DNA of 33,701 bases, from positions 1 to 33,701 of the forward strand of contig CAMATI010000022.1 in NCBI GenBank assembly GCA_945861095.1, written 5' to 3'. Position 1 is the stretch's first letter, and every line of letters begins with the position of its first letter. The DNA is from Asaia bogorensis. Its GTDB lineage: Bacteria > Pseudomonadota > Alphaproteobacteria > Acetobacterales > Acetobacteraceae. The notes below the pieces were generated by a model, which was given only the letters and a program-made list of their open reading frames with translations, did not search any database and was not told the DNA's origin. A program made the position numbers and the translations under genes. Of the stretch, positions 7,690-16,038 are shown piece by piece.

Positions 7690-7896
7690 CCATCCCGCAG
7701 CTTCTCCGACGCCAGGGTTGGCCCACAATCTTCGTATTTCTCGGTCAAAGGGGCCGCGATCCGGGCACGGTGCTCCGCAGCCAGCCGATTATGCGAAGTC
7801 CGGCCTCGTTGGCGCGATACCAGACCTGACGCGCCATCCTGCTTCCACGCCCGCACCAGCCGCTTGAACTGACGAACCCCGCTCCCGCTCGCTCAT
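7690..7896 (-). pseudogene. degraded ISNCY-type transposase, N-terminal fragment
   Basis: Reading leftward from ATG 7896, the peptide starts MSERER and then, in another frame, continues GVRQFKRLVRAWKQDGASGL, VSRQRGRTSHNRLAAEHRAR and EKYEDCGPTLASEKL. These are the N-terminal helix-turn-helix and linker of ISNCY-group transposases. An internal deletion with frameshift joins MSERER directly to the recognition helix, and everything beyond the EKL motif is missing. It abuts the IS5 fragment head to head, so one element probably inserted into or recombined with the other. The exact left boundary is uncertain. Confidence 0.7.
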
Positions 7897-8081
7897 CAGC
7901 AATAGCCCCTCAGACATCCGCCCCCCCCTCAATGGCGCATCCGGTAGGGGACATTCTAACTTCGCGGCAACAGAAGCGCGCCACCCGGCCGTATCCCGGT
8001 CCGATCGGCGCCCACCCGATTGACTCCCCCCACAACCAAGCCATCCTCCCCCCAACCACCGACCGGGGAGACACCAGAACC

Positions 8082-9701
8082 ATGGCCCAGCAGGACACAC
8101 TCGAAGCCGATTTCGTCATCGTGGGCGCCGGGTCCGCCGGCTGCGTCCTGGCCGCGCGGCTGACGGAAGATCCGTCCACCAAGGTCATCCTGCTCGAAGC
8201 CGGCGGCCCCGACCGCAACATGTGGATCCACATTCCCCTCGGCTACGGCAAGACCTTCGCCAACCCCTCCGTCAACTGGATGTTCCAGACCGAGCCCGAT
8301 CCCGGCGTCAACGGCCGCTCCATCTTCTGGCCGCGCGGCAAGGTCCTGGGCGGATCGTCCTCCATCAACGGCATGGTCTATATCCGCGGCCAGCACGAGG
8401 ACTTCGACCACTGGCGTCAGCTCGGCAACGCCGGATGGTCGTCCACCGACGTGCTGCCCTATTTCAAGCGCTCGGAAAGCCAGCAGCGCGGGTCCAGTGA
8501 GTTCCACGGCGCCGACGGTCCGCTCGCGGTGTCCGACGCGACCTATTCCCACCCGATCTGCGATGCGTTCCGCGACGCGGCCCTGGAACTCGGCTTTCCC
8601 CGCAACGACGACTTCAACGGGGCGTCCCAGGAAGGCGTCGGCTACCAGCAGACCACCACCCGCAACGGCCGGCGGTGCTCCACCGCCGTCGGCTACCTGC
8701 ATCCCGTCATCAAGCGGCCCAACCTGCGTGTCATCACGCGTGCCCTGACAGAACGCGTGACCTTCGACGGCAAGCGTGCCACCGGCATCGCCTTCCGCGA
8801 AAACGGCCAACCCCGCACCGCGCGGGCGAGGCGGGAGGTGATCCTGTGCGGCGGCGCGATCGGTTCGCCGCATCTGCTGATGCTGTCCGGCGTCGGACGC
8901 GCGCAGGACCTGGCGGACAAGGGCGTGCCGGTGGTGCACGACCTGCAAGGCGTCGGGCAGTGTTTGCAGGATCACTACTCGTCCGCGGTAAAATTGCGCT
9001 GCAAGGAGCCGATCACCTTCAACGACGTGATGATGAACCCGCTGAAGAAACTGGGCGTCGGCATCCAGTATATCCTGACCCGCAAGGGGCCGCTGACGAT
9101 GGCCGCCGGGCCGATGGCGCTGTTCGCCCGCACCCGGCCGGAACTGGCCTCCCCGGATGTGAAGATTTCCGTCTCGCCGTTCAGTTCGGACAATCCGGCG
9201 AAGGGACTGCACAAATTCTCCGGCTTTACCGTGATCGTCTACCAGTTGCGTCCGGACAGTCGGGGCGAGATCCGGTTGAAGACCACCAACCCGGCCGATG
9301 CTCCGGCGATGATCCCGAACTATCTGTCCGACCGGAACGACCAGCGCACCGTGGTGGACGGGCTGAAAATCATCCGCCGCCTGCTGGCCACACGGCATTT
9401 CGAACGCTTCACCGACAGCGAGCATCTCCCCGGCCCGCAGGTGCAATCCGACGAGGACCTGCTGAACCACGCCCGCCAGACCGGCGGCACCGTCTATCAC
9501 CCGACCAGCACGTGCCGGATGGGCCACGATCCGCTGGCCGTGGTCGATGACGAACTGCGCGTGCATGGGATGGAGGGGCTGCGGGTGGTCGATGCCTCCA
9601 TCATGCCGACCGTGGCGTCGGGCAACACCAATGCTCCGACCATCATGATCGCGGAGAAGGCGGCCGATCTGATCCGGGGCCGAGCGGCGATGGCGGCGTA
9701 G
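8082..9701 (+). CDS. GMC-family FAD oxidoreductase (choline/alcohol dehydrogenase-like)
   Basis: A 539-aa flavoprotein of the glucose-methanol-choline family, which oxidises primary alcohols to aldehydes. The Rossmann motif G15-x-G17-x-x-G20 lies in [16 protein letters not shown] and is followed by the FAD-ribose acidic residue in ILLEAGG. GMC signatures are [18 protein letters not shown] and the [16 protein letters not shown] block. The catalytic pair is H473 ([12 protein letters not shown]) and N517 ([19 protein letters not shown]), spaced 44 residues apart as in choline oxidase. ATG 8082 was chosen because the family fold begins right after it and GGGGAG lies upstream; the longer frame from 7932 runs back toward IS remnants. 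The substrate is not determinable. Confidence 0.93.
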   Translation: MAQQDTLEADFVIVGAGSAGCVLAARLTEDPSTKVILLEAGGPDRNMWIHIPLGYGKTFANPSVNWMFQTEPDPGVNGRSIFWPRGKVLGGSSSINGMVYIRGQHEDFDHWRQLGNAGWSSTDVLPYFKRSESQQRGSSEFHGADGPLAVSDATYSHPICDAFRDAALELGFPRNDDFNGASQEGVGYQQTTTRNGRRCSTAVGYLHPVIKRPNLRVITRALTERVTFDGKRATGIAFRENGQPRTARARREVILCGGAIGSPHLLMLSGVGRAQDLADKGVPVVHDLQGVGQCLQDHYSSAVKLRCKEPITFNDVMMNPLKKLGVGIQYILTRKGPLTMAAGPMALFARTRPELASPDVKISVSPFSSDNPAKGLHKFSGFTVIVYQLRPDSRGEIRLKTTNPADAPAMIPNYLSDRNDQRTVVDGLKIIRRLLATRHFERFTDSEHLPGPQVQSDEDLLNHARQTGGTVYHPTSTCRMGHDPLAVVDDELRVHGMEGLRVVDASIMPTVASGNTNAPTIMIAEKAADLIRGRAAMAA

Positions 9702-9722
9702 CGACGATGGCGGCGTAGCGAC
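9689..9722. repeat. 17-bp perfect tandem duplication over a stop codon
   Basis: GATGGCGGCGTAGCGAC occurs at 9689-9705 and again, immediately adjacent, at 9706-9722. The first copy contains the TAG stop of the GMC gene (9699-9701), and the second repeats the same codons after the stop. It looks like recent replication slippage with no effect on the protein. Confidence 0.9.
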
Positions 9723-9941
9723 GGGGACGGGGCGGTTCCGCGGGAGCCATTCGACCCGGCTCTCCCGACGGGGCGAGCAGTCCGCTACAAGCCGGAGCCG
9801 CCGGATTTGCCCATCAGCCGTTGGCGCGGTAGGGGGCCGTCACCCGTCCAGGCGGATGCGCGTGTGAAGATCGGACCAGGAGCCGATGGTACCGCCATCC
9901 CGCATGGATGGCATTGGGTCACGAACGGATTGGAGAACGGG

Positions 9942-11201
9942 ATGCGAAGACTCGGGCGGGCTTGTTTGATGTTGGCGCTGTCCATGATGGGAACGCCCAG
10001 CAGAGCGGCCGAAGACTTCGATACCCGGACCGCTCGGCCGGTGATCGACATGTTGCGGGACAGTCCCAACGCCATTCCGCTAGAGCCGCGCGATCCGGTG
10101 AAGGATGCCTCCGCGTTGTATCGCGACTGCCATGACAACCCGAAGCGGGACGCCGGGCCGATCAACATCCAGCGCACGCATGGGGGGCTCGCCTACCAGG
10201 GCATTCCCACCTTCTTCCGCGCGCCGGTCGCGCTGTGTCCCGAGGACCTCAAGGCCGGCGGCGTTGATATCGCCATCATGGGGGCCTCGATCGACCTGTC
10301 GGTGGGCACGCGCGGCGCCGCGTGGGGTCCGCAGGCGGTTCGCACGGGCGAATCGACCTATCCCTGGGGTGCTTTCTTCCCCATGGCGCATCCGTCCGTG
10401 GGCGATATCGACTTCATGCAGGTCTTGAAGATCGTCGACTACGGCGATGCTCCGGTCGACCCGTTGTCGCCGGAGCGGAGCGTTCTGTCCGTTCATCGCC
10501 TGGTCAAGGAAATCGCCGCCGCCGGCAGCATCCCGATCATCGTCGGCGGCGATCATTCGCTGATGTATCCCGATGTCGTCGCGGTGACCGACGTTCACGG
10601 CAAGGGCGAAGTCGGCGTGATCCATTTCGACGCTCATTTCGACGGCGTGCCCCTGATGTTCGGGCATTATCTCTCCCACGGCGCGCCCGTCCGCCGCCTG
10701 ATCGACGAAGGCCATGTGAAGGGCCGCAATTTCGTGCAGATCGGCCTGAACTCCGGCAAACCCGGCGGCAGCGACATGGAATGGATGCGGCGCAACGAGG
10801 TCCGCTATCATTTCGTGGCCGAGATCGAGAAATATGGCTGGGAAGCCGTGATGAAGAAGGCCCTGGCCGAGGCGCTGGACGGGCCCAAGAAGATTTTCAT
10901 CTCGATCGACACCGATGTCCTCGATCCGGCCTGGGCGCCGGGCATGGGCACGCCGGAGCCGGGCGGCATGTCGATCCGGGAATTGTTCCCAATGCTGCGC
11001 GCGCTCGCTGTACAGAACGAAGTCGTCGGGGTAGAGCTGGTCGAACTGAACCCGATCGTCGATCCGACCTATCGCAGCAAGCTCGTGGCCGTGCGCATGC
11101 TACGGGAGGTCCTGACCGGCATCGCCATGCGCCGCAAGGGGATCACTGATCCGCATTATCTCGATCCCGCCTGGGTCGATCATGGCGTGCGGACCCGCTG
11201 A
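9942..11201 (+). CDS. exported ureohydrolase (agmatinase/arginase/guanidinase family)
   Basis: A 419-aa binuclear-metal ureohydrolase, which releases urea from agmatine, arginine, guanidine or related compounds. All metal ligands are present: H205 (GGDHS), D230, H232 and D234 (DAHFD), D323 and D325 (SIDTDVLDPAWAPGMGTPEP). Unusually, the start at 9942 yields a signal peptide (MRRLGRACLMLALSMMG, cleavage likely after SRA), and GGAG lies 6 nt upstream. A long N-terminal extension of over 90 residues precedes the ureohydrolase fold (GVDIAIMGASIDLSVGTRGA). It leads an operon with a foldase-like protein and a HupE/UreJ-type membrane protein, which suggests extracytoplasmic activity with supply of a transition metal. 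Agmatinase is the default name; a nickel-type guanidine hydrolase is an alternative. Confidence 0.88.
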   Translation: MRRLGRACLMLALSMMGTPSRAAEDFDTRTARPVIDMLRDSPNAIPLEPRDPVKDASALYRDCHDNPKRDAGPINIQRTHGGLAYQGIPTFFRAPVALCPEDLKAGGVDIAIMGASIDLSVGTRGAAWGPQAVRTGESTYPWGAFFPMAHPSVGDIDFMQVLKIVDYGDAPVDPLSPERSVLSVHRLVKEIAAAGSIPIIVGGDHSLMYPDVVAVTDVHGKGEVGVIHFDAHFDGVPLMFGHYLSHGAPVRRLIDEGHVKGRNFVQIGLNSGKPGGSDMEWMRRNEVRYHFVAEIEKYGWEAVMKKALAEALDGPKKIFISIDTDVLDPAWAPGMGTPEPGGMSIRELFPMLRALAVQNEVVGVELVELNPIVDPTYRSKLVAVRMLREVLTGIAMRRKGITDPHYLDPAWVDHGVRTR

Positions 11202-11220
11202 GGCAACGCGGAGCAGGAGA

Positions 11221-12051
11221 ATGGGGCGGGTTCCGTGGTCGGCCGTGATCCGGGAGCCGATCCTGCATTTCGTCGTCCTGGCCGGACTCCTGTTTGTCGG
11301 GCATGCGATGCTCGCCGAACGACCGCGCCAAACCATCCAGATCGACGCCAACACCATCGAGTATCTGGTGCGGGAGCGTGCCCTCCTGTCCAACCGCCCG
11401 GTCACGGACGCGGAGCGGCGGGACGTCACCGAAACCTATATCGATGAGGAAATCCTCCTGCGGGAGGCCTATCGCCGTGGCCTGAACGAGACTCCTCGTA
11501 TCCGGGCCCAATTGATCCAGACCATGCGCCAGACCTTACTCGGTGAAGCGCCGCGTCCGTCCGAGGTGGAGTTGCGAACCTACTTCGATGCCAACCGCGC
11601 GCGGTTCGAGCGGCCACCGACCACCAGCCTGACGCAGGTCTTCATCGCCGCGGGCAAGCCGGTCCCCGAGGATCTGATGGCCAGGCTGAAGGCCGGTGGC
11701 GATCCGGCGAGGGCAGGCGGGTTCGACAGTCGGATCGGTGCCGCCATACGCCATGCCTCGCACGCGGAGCTTGCCGGGCTGTTCGGACCGGAGGTCGCCC
11801 GTACCATCGCCGCCATCGACGACCGTGATTGGCACGGACCGATCCAGGCGGCGCGTGGCACCTATTTCATTCGGATCGACGATCGCCAGCCGGCCTCAAT
11901 GCCGAGCTTCGAGCAGGCGGCGGCGTATGTTGGTGACGAATGGGTGGTGAACCGGCAACGCGAACGGCTGGCGGTGGAGATCAAACGCCTCGGCCGCGAC
12001 TACGATATAGAACATCTCGGTGCCGACCGCCCCAGCAGGCAAGGCCCGTGA
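11221..12051 (+). CDS. membrane-anchored peptidyl-prolyl cis-trans isomerase-like protein
   Basis: A 276-aa protein with one N-terminal membrane anchor (LHFVVLAGLLFVGHAML, about residues 17-33) followed by a SurA/PpiC-like helical region (RDVTETYIDEEILLREAYRRG, then RAQLIQTMRQTLL) and a poorly conserved parvulin-like part (PTTSLTQVFIA, GTYFIRIDD). Such proteins act as periplasmic foldases or chaperones. ATG 11221 is preceded by GGAG 7 nt upstream; an earlier in-frame ATG at 11182 would overlap the ureohydrolase. The stop overlaps the GTG of the HupE/UreJ-like gene. Its job is probably to help fold or metallate exported partners of the same operon. Isomerase activity itself is uncertain because the catalytic core is divergent. 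Confidence 0.78.
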   Translation: MGRVPWSAVIREPILHFVVLAGLLFVGHAMLAERPRQTIQIDANTIEYLVRERALLSNRPVTDAERRDVTETYIDEEILLREAYRRGLNETPRIRAQLIQTMRQTLLGEAPRPSEVELRTYFDANRARFERPPTTSLTQVFIAAGKPVPEDLMARLKAGGDPARAGGFDSRIGAAIRHASHAELAGLFGPEVARTIAAIDDRDWHGPIQAARGTYFIRIDDRQPASMPSFEQAAAYVGDEWVVNRQRERLAVEIKRLGRDYDIEHLGADRPSRQGP

Positions 12052-13043
12052 TCGGACGGCTTATCGCCGTGTTGCTGTGTCTGATGGTGGCGGTCGGCAG
12101 CGCACGGAGCCACGATTTTGGCGTGAGTTCGGTGCAACTGACCGAAACCGCCAAAGGCCGCTACAGCCTGACGATTGCGATCCACCCCGGCCTGGCCGAT
12201 CTGATCGGCACGCCGATCCTGCCGGACCGGTGTGGCTTCGCCGGTGACCCGCGCGCGCGGGTCGGGGCAGAGTCCTTGAGTTTCGCCTTCGCGTGCCAGG
12301 ACGGATCGCTGCGGTTCGACGATCGGCTGGTGCTGCCCTGGAAGCGCGAGGGAGTCCTGTTCTCGGCCCAATGGTTGGACGATGCCTCGGAGGCGCGTTT
12401 CTTTCCCGCGCTCGGCGGAAGGATCATCGTCGATCTGAGGGAACTGAGCGCCGGATCGGGGTCGGCGGTCGATACAGCCTGGCGCTACACCGTGCTTGGC
12501 GTCGAACACATCCTGTCAGGCATCGACCACCTGCTGTTCGTCCTGGCGCTGCTGCTGATCGTGCGGGACGTCTGGACATTGCTGAAGACCATCACGGCGT
12601 TCACGGTCGCTCACAGCATCACCTTGGCCCTGGCCACGCTGGGGCTTGCTTCCGCCCCCAGCGCACCGGTGGAGGCGGCGATCGCTCTCAGCATCGTGTT
12701 CGTGGCGGCCGAGGGGCTGCGTGCCGGTTCGGCCGGCCTGACCGTGCGGTATCCGTGGCTGGCGGCGTTTGCCTTCGGCCTGCTGCATGGGTTCGGGTTC
12801 GCTGGCGCTCTGACCGAACTGAGCATGCCGGCCCGCGAGGTGCCGCTGGCGCTGCTGTGTTTCAATATCGGCGTGGAGATTGGGCAGATCCTGTTTGTTG
12901 CCGTGGTCCTGGCGATCCGTCATGCCCTGCGAAGATTGCCGGGGCGGCGGCCGGCATGGGTTTCCGCGGTTCCGGGCTATGCGATCGGCACGATCGCCAC
13001 GCTGTGGTTCATGGAGCGACTGGGCGCAATCCCGCTGGGTTGA
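12048..13043 (+). CDS. HupE/UreJ-family membrane protein (putative Ni/Co transporter)
   Basis: A 331-aa protein with an N-terminal signal peptide (LIAVLLCLMVAVGSARS), an extracytoplasmic beta-rich domain of about 120 residues, and then roughly six membrane segments. The diagnostic HupE/UreJ motifs are GVEHILSGIDHLLFVLALLL and FGLLHGFGFAGAL, with histidines placed as in metal permeases. Family members are linked to nickel or cobalt uptake for hydrogenase and urease. Translation starts at GTG 12048 in a GTGA overlap with the preceding stop. A hydrogenase or urease is absent from the window; the only metal enzyme in the operon is the exported ureohydrolase. Transport of Ni/Co is a family-based inference. 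Confidence 0.85.
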   Translation: MIGRLIAVLLCLMVAVGSARSHDFGVSSVQLTETAKGRYSLTIAIHPGLADLIGTPILPDRCGFAGDPRARVGAESLSFAFACQDGSLRFDDRLVLPWKREGVLFSAQWLDDASEARFFPALGGRIIVDLRELSAGSGSAVDTAWRYTVLGVEHILSGIDHLLFVLALLLIVRDVWTLLKTITAFTVAHSITLALATLGLASAPSAPVEAAIALSIVFVAAEGLRAGSAGLTVRYPWLAAFAFGLLHGFGFAGALTELSMPAREVPLALLCFNIGVEIGQILFVAVVLAIRHALRRLPGRRPAWVSAVPGYAIGTIATLWFMERLGAIPLG

Positions 13044-13088
13044 TCGCCGTCGCGCGTATCGGGCGCCGGTTCCGCGGCGATGTCGCGG

Positions 13089-13114
13089 GTGGCCAAGACA
13101 AGTGGCCAAGACAA
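13089..13114. repeat. 13-bp perfect tandem duplication
   Basis: GTGGCCAAGACAA occurs twice in a row (13089-13101, 13102-13114) in the spacer between the HupE/UreJ-like gene and the GGT gene. The preceding bases TTCCGCGGCGATGTCGCGGG allow a weak hairpin. It could be slippage debris or a paired binding site. Confidence 0.85.
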
Positions 13115-13181
13115 ACGATTGCCAATCCTCCCCCCGGCGTTCACTGTATATCGCTGAAAAACCGCCACCCAGGGGCCAGTC

Positions 13182-14780
13182 ATGCGCGATTTCCAGTTTC
13201 CCGGTCGCAGTCCGGTATATTCAACCCACGGCATGGCGGCGACCTCGATGCCCGCGGCCACCCTGGCCGCGCTCGACGTGCTGCGCGCCGGCGGCAACGC
13301 CCTGGACGCCGCCGTGGCCGCCTGTGCCGTCCTGTGCGTGATCGAGCCGCAATCCACCGGAATCGGCGGCGACTGCTTCTGTTTGTATGCGCCGGCGGGG
13401 TCCGGAAAAGTCATCGGGCTGAACGGGTCGGGACGCGCGCCCGCCGCCGCGTCGATCGACTGGTTTGAGAGCCATCAGATCCGGGCGATCGACAACACCT
13501 CCGCCCACGCCGTGACCGTGCCGGGCTCGATCAATGCGTGGGAAACCCTGCTGGCCGCGCATGGGCGCAAGGGCCTGGACGAACTGCTCCAACCCGCGAT
13601 CCGCTACGCGGCCGAGGGCTGGCCGGTGCACTCGAAAGTGTCCTCGGACTGGCATGCCAGCGCGGGCAAGCTCCGCAAGAACGGCAGCCACGCCTTCCTG
13701 CCCGGCGGCTCGGCGCCCAACCCCGGCGACATGTTCATGAACCCCGGCCTGGCCGAAACCCTGCGCGGGATCGCCAAACACGGCGCCAAGGCGTTCTACG
13801 AAGGCCCCGTCGCCGCCGACATCGTCGCGACGTTGCGGGAGAAGGGCGGTCTGCACACGGAAGAGGACTTCGCCAACGGCCTGAACAACGCCCAGTTCGT
13901 CGAACCGATCACCATCAAGTGGAACGGCTACGACGTGTACCAGATCCCGCCCAACGGCCAGGGTATCCTGGTGCTGATGATGCTGGGCATGCTGGAAGGC
14001 CTCGGCGATGCCCCCGACGGGCCGTCCGGCCTGATCCGCGCGCATCGCCATATCGAGGCCGCGCGTCTGGCCTATCGCGACCGCGATGCCTTCATCGCCG
14101 ACCCGACGCAGGTGGACGTGCCGGTGAAAAAGCTGCTCAGCCCGGACTATCTGACCGCCCAGCGCGGCCTGATCAAGGACGCCGCCGCCATGCGCAACCT
14201 GCCGGCGGCGGGCGAATCGATCATGCCGCCGCACAAGGACACGATCTATCTGTGCGTCGTCGACAAGGACGGCAATGCGTGCAGCTTCATCAACTCCCTG
14301 TTCGAGAGCTTCGGCAGCGGCATCCTCGCCGAACGCTCCGGCGTCATGTTGCAGAATCGCGGCTTCGGCTTCCGGGTGGAGCGTGGGCATCCCAACTGCA
14401 TCGCGCCCATGAAGCGGCCGATGCACACGATCATCCCGGGCATGGTGTGCAAGGATGGAGAGGCCGTGATGCCGTATGGCGTCATGGGCGGGCATTACCA
14501 GCCGATGGGCCATAGCTGGTTCCTGACCAATTTCCTGCAATACGGTCTGGATATCCAAGAGGCGATCGACCTCGCGCGCCTGTTCCCGTTCAAGGGCAAG
14601 GTGCAGGTCGAGCGTGGGATTGCCTCCGACGTCGTTGCCGGCCTGGCGCGGATGGGTCACGAGATCGAGATGGCGGATCGCCCGCATGGCGGCGGTCAGG
14701 CGATCTGGATCGATCGCGCCCGGGGTTGCCTGGTGGCGGGATCGGAGCCGAGGAAGGACGGGCTGGCGCTGGGGTACTGA
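13182..14780 (+). CDS. gamma-glutamyltransferase family hydrolase
   Basis: A 532-aa Ntn-hydrolase of the gamma-glutamyltransferase family, made as a precursor that self-cleaves before a threonine. The likely nucleophile is T354 in PPHKDTIYLCVVDKDGNA. Other family blocks are DVLRAGGNALDAAVAACAVL, PQSTGIGGDCF, the PPNGQG motif and GSEPRKDGLALGY. There is no signal peptide, unlike classical periplasmic Ggt, so it is probably cytoplasmic. PPNGQG-type members include oxamate amidohydrolase-like and YwrD-like enzymes, so the substrate may be a small amide rather than glutathione. The ATG is preceded by AGGGGC about 6 nt upstream. It may share transcription with the upstream ureohydrolase operon (138-bp gap) or be independent. 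Confidence 0.9.
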   Translation: MRDFQFPGRSPVYSTHGMAATSMPAATLAALDVLRAGGNALDAAVAACAVLCVIEPQSTGIGGDCFCLYAPAGSGKVIGLNGSGRAPAAASIDWFESHQIRAIDNTSAHAVTVPGSINAWETLLAAHGRKGLDELLQPAIRYAAEGWPVHSKVSSDWHASAGKLRKNGSHAFLPGGSAPNPGDMFMNPGLAETLRGIAKHGAKAFYEGPVAADIVATLREKGGLHTEEDFANGLNNAQFVEPITIKWNGYDVYQIPPNGQGILVLMMLGMLEGLGDAPDGPSGLIRAHRHIEAARLAYRDRDAFIADPTQVDVPVKKLLSPDYLTAQRGLIKDAAAMRNLPAAGESIMPPHKDTIYLCVVDKDGNACSFINSLFESFGSGILAERSGVMLQNRGFGFRVERGHPNCIAPMKRPMHTIIPGMVCKDGEAVMPYGVMGGHYQPMGHSWFLTNFLQYGLDIQEAIDLARLFPFKGKVQVERGIASDVVAGLARMGHEIEMADRPHGGGQAIWIDRARGCLVAGSEPRKDGLALGY

Positions 14781-14810
14781 CGGAAGGGCCGGTCGCCGCC
14801 CCGCTCACGT

Positions 14811-14837
14811 TCATTGCCGGGTCGAGCTTGGCAATGA
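14811..14837. terminator. REP-like hairpin between convergent genes
   Basis: TCATTGCC (14811-14818) and GGCAATGA (14830-14837) form an 8-bp stem with an 11-nt loop. The element sits between the GGT gene stop and the convergent reverse-strand gene and shares the TCATTGCCGG core of the dispersed repeats at 1718 and 19571. It may act as a two-way terminator. Confidence 0.45.
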
Positions 14838-14879
14838 GGGTGAAAGCGGTGCATCGGTCTTTGTTTCAGACGGTTGGGG

Positions 14880-15836
14880 TCAGGCGACCGACCGGGCGCG
14901 CTTGCGGCGGCGAAGAACAACCACGACGCCGATAATGCCCAGAATGACCACGCCCAGGATCGCGAGGTCGGAGGCGGGATTGCGCCACCAATAGGTGCGG
15001 GATGCCTGCGCCAGCATCGGCCGGCGCGGCGCGCCCTCGGCCACGGTGACCGTGACGCGCCCACCCACGGTCAGGTTCGCGACCGATGTGGCGTCGACGG
15101 TGTCGATGCCCTCGACCGTGCCGGGATGCCCGACCACGGCATAGCGCAGCCGCACATAGCCGATCGGCACAGAGAATTCCGCGCCGCGCCGGTTCAGCAG
15201 CGACCATCCACGCGTGTCGACGGTGATGGATACGACCTCCGCCGAAACCGGACGTCGAGGGCCGTTGTCGCCGAAGTTGGGGCGGGGCACCATCGGCAGC
15301 AACGGCGCGTCCTCGGGCCAGGCCCATTCCAGCAGGCCGAACGGGCGCAGCAACACCAGGGTCACCGGGCGACCGAGGGTGGTGGCGTCATGGGTCGCTT
15401 CATCCAGGCGGACTTGGGTCTGGCGCAGGACCGCGTTCCCTGGCGCTTCCTTGCACATCTTGTCGGCCGCTGTTTCGGGTTCGCCGATGGCCATCTTGAT
15501 CGCGGTGTCGATCGGTGCGCCGGCACCCAGGCCGGGGTTACCCGTGGCGCGGTAGCAGACAATCACGTCATAGCGGTGCTGGACAGCATAGTGGCTGGTT
15601 CGTGTTCCGCTGGGCCGAACGGTCTCCAGCTTCAGCGATTCCTGGGTTGCGACGATGATGCCGGGAACCCGGATACCCCAGATTTCAGCGGCGGCGCGCG
15701 AGCCTTCCGCGATGAGTGCCAGGAGGCCCAGGATCAGGGCAGGCAGTGCCACCCACCACAGTCGACGGGCCAGCAGCAAGCCGAGCGCGAGGAGCATTAT
15801 AAGGAGGACGGCGATGATGAAGAGGGTGGCGGTCAT
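14880..15836 (-). CDS. membrane protein of unknown function
   Basis: A 318-aa protein with two N-terminal membrane segments (LFIIAVLLIMLLALGLLLA and WWVALPALILGLLALI), a large soluble domain of about 220 residues and a C-terminal anchor (LAILGVVILGIIGVVVVL) followed by the basic tail RRRKRAR. The soluble part is beta-rich with conserved-looking blocks such as HRYDVIVCYRATGNPG and YVRLRYAVVGHPGTVEG, reminiscent of DUF3592-like domains, but I do not recognise the family firmly. The start at 15836 is placed just before the first membrane helix; a start 14 residues upstream (15878) is possible. No operon partner on this strand. Confidence 0.7.
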   Translation of the reverse strand: MTATLFIIAVLLIMLLALGLLLARRLWWVALPALILGLLALIAEGSRAAAEIWGIRVPGIIVATQESLKLETVRPSGTRTSHYAVQHRYDVIVCYRATGNPGLGAGAPIDTAIKMAIGEPETAADKMCKEAPGNAVLRQTQVRLDEATHDATTLGRPVTLVLLRPFGLLEWAWPEDAPLLPMVPRPNFGDNGPRRPVSAEVVSITVDTRGWSLLNRRGAEFSVPIGYVRLRYAVVGHPGTVEGIDTVDATSVANLTVGGRVTVTVAEGAPRRPMLAQASRTYWWRNPASDLAILGVVILGIIGVVVVLRRRKRARSVA

Positions 15837-16038
15837 GGCAATCCGGATGTGAAGGGCGGAACGACCGCCGGATGGCATGCCTCAACCCGACATGCCCGAT
15901 CCCACCGGAGCATGACCGGCGCCGATCGACAACCGCCCGCGCGGGATGTGTCATGCCCTCCCTCGCCCGGCCTTCCGTCCCGATGCGCGCAGGCCTATCG
16001 TTCGGCCGTCCCAAGCCCAGCCGGAAAGCCCCGCCCCC

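Noticed and set aside
7956..9566. 536-aa reverse-strand open frame
   Set aside because: It is the antisense of the GMC oxidoreductase. Its translation is low-complexity G/R/H/V-rich with no family motifs; GC-rich codon use on the real strand leaves the opposite frame open.
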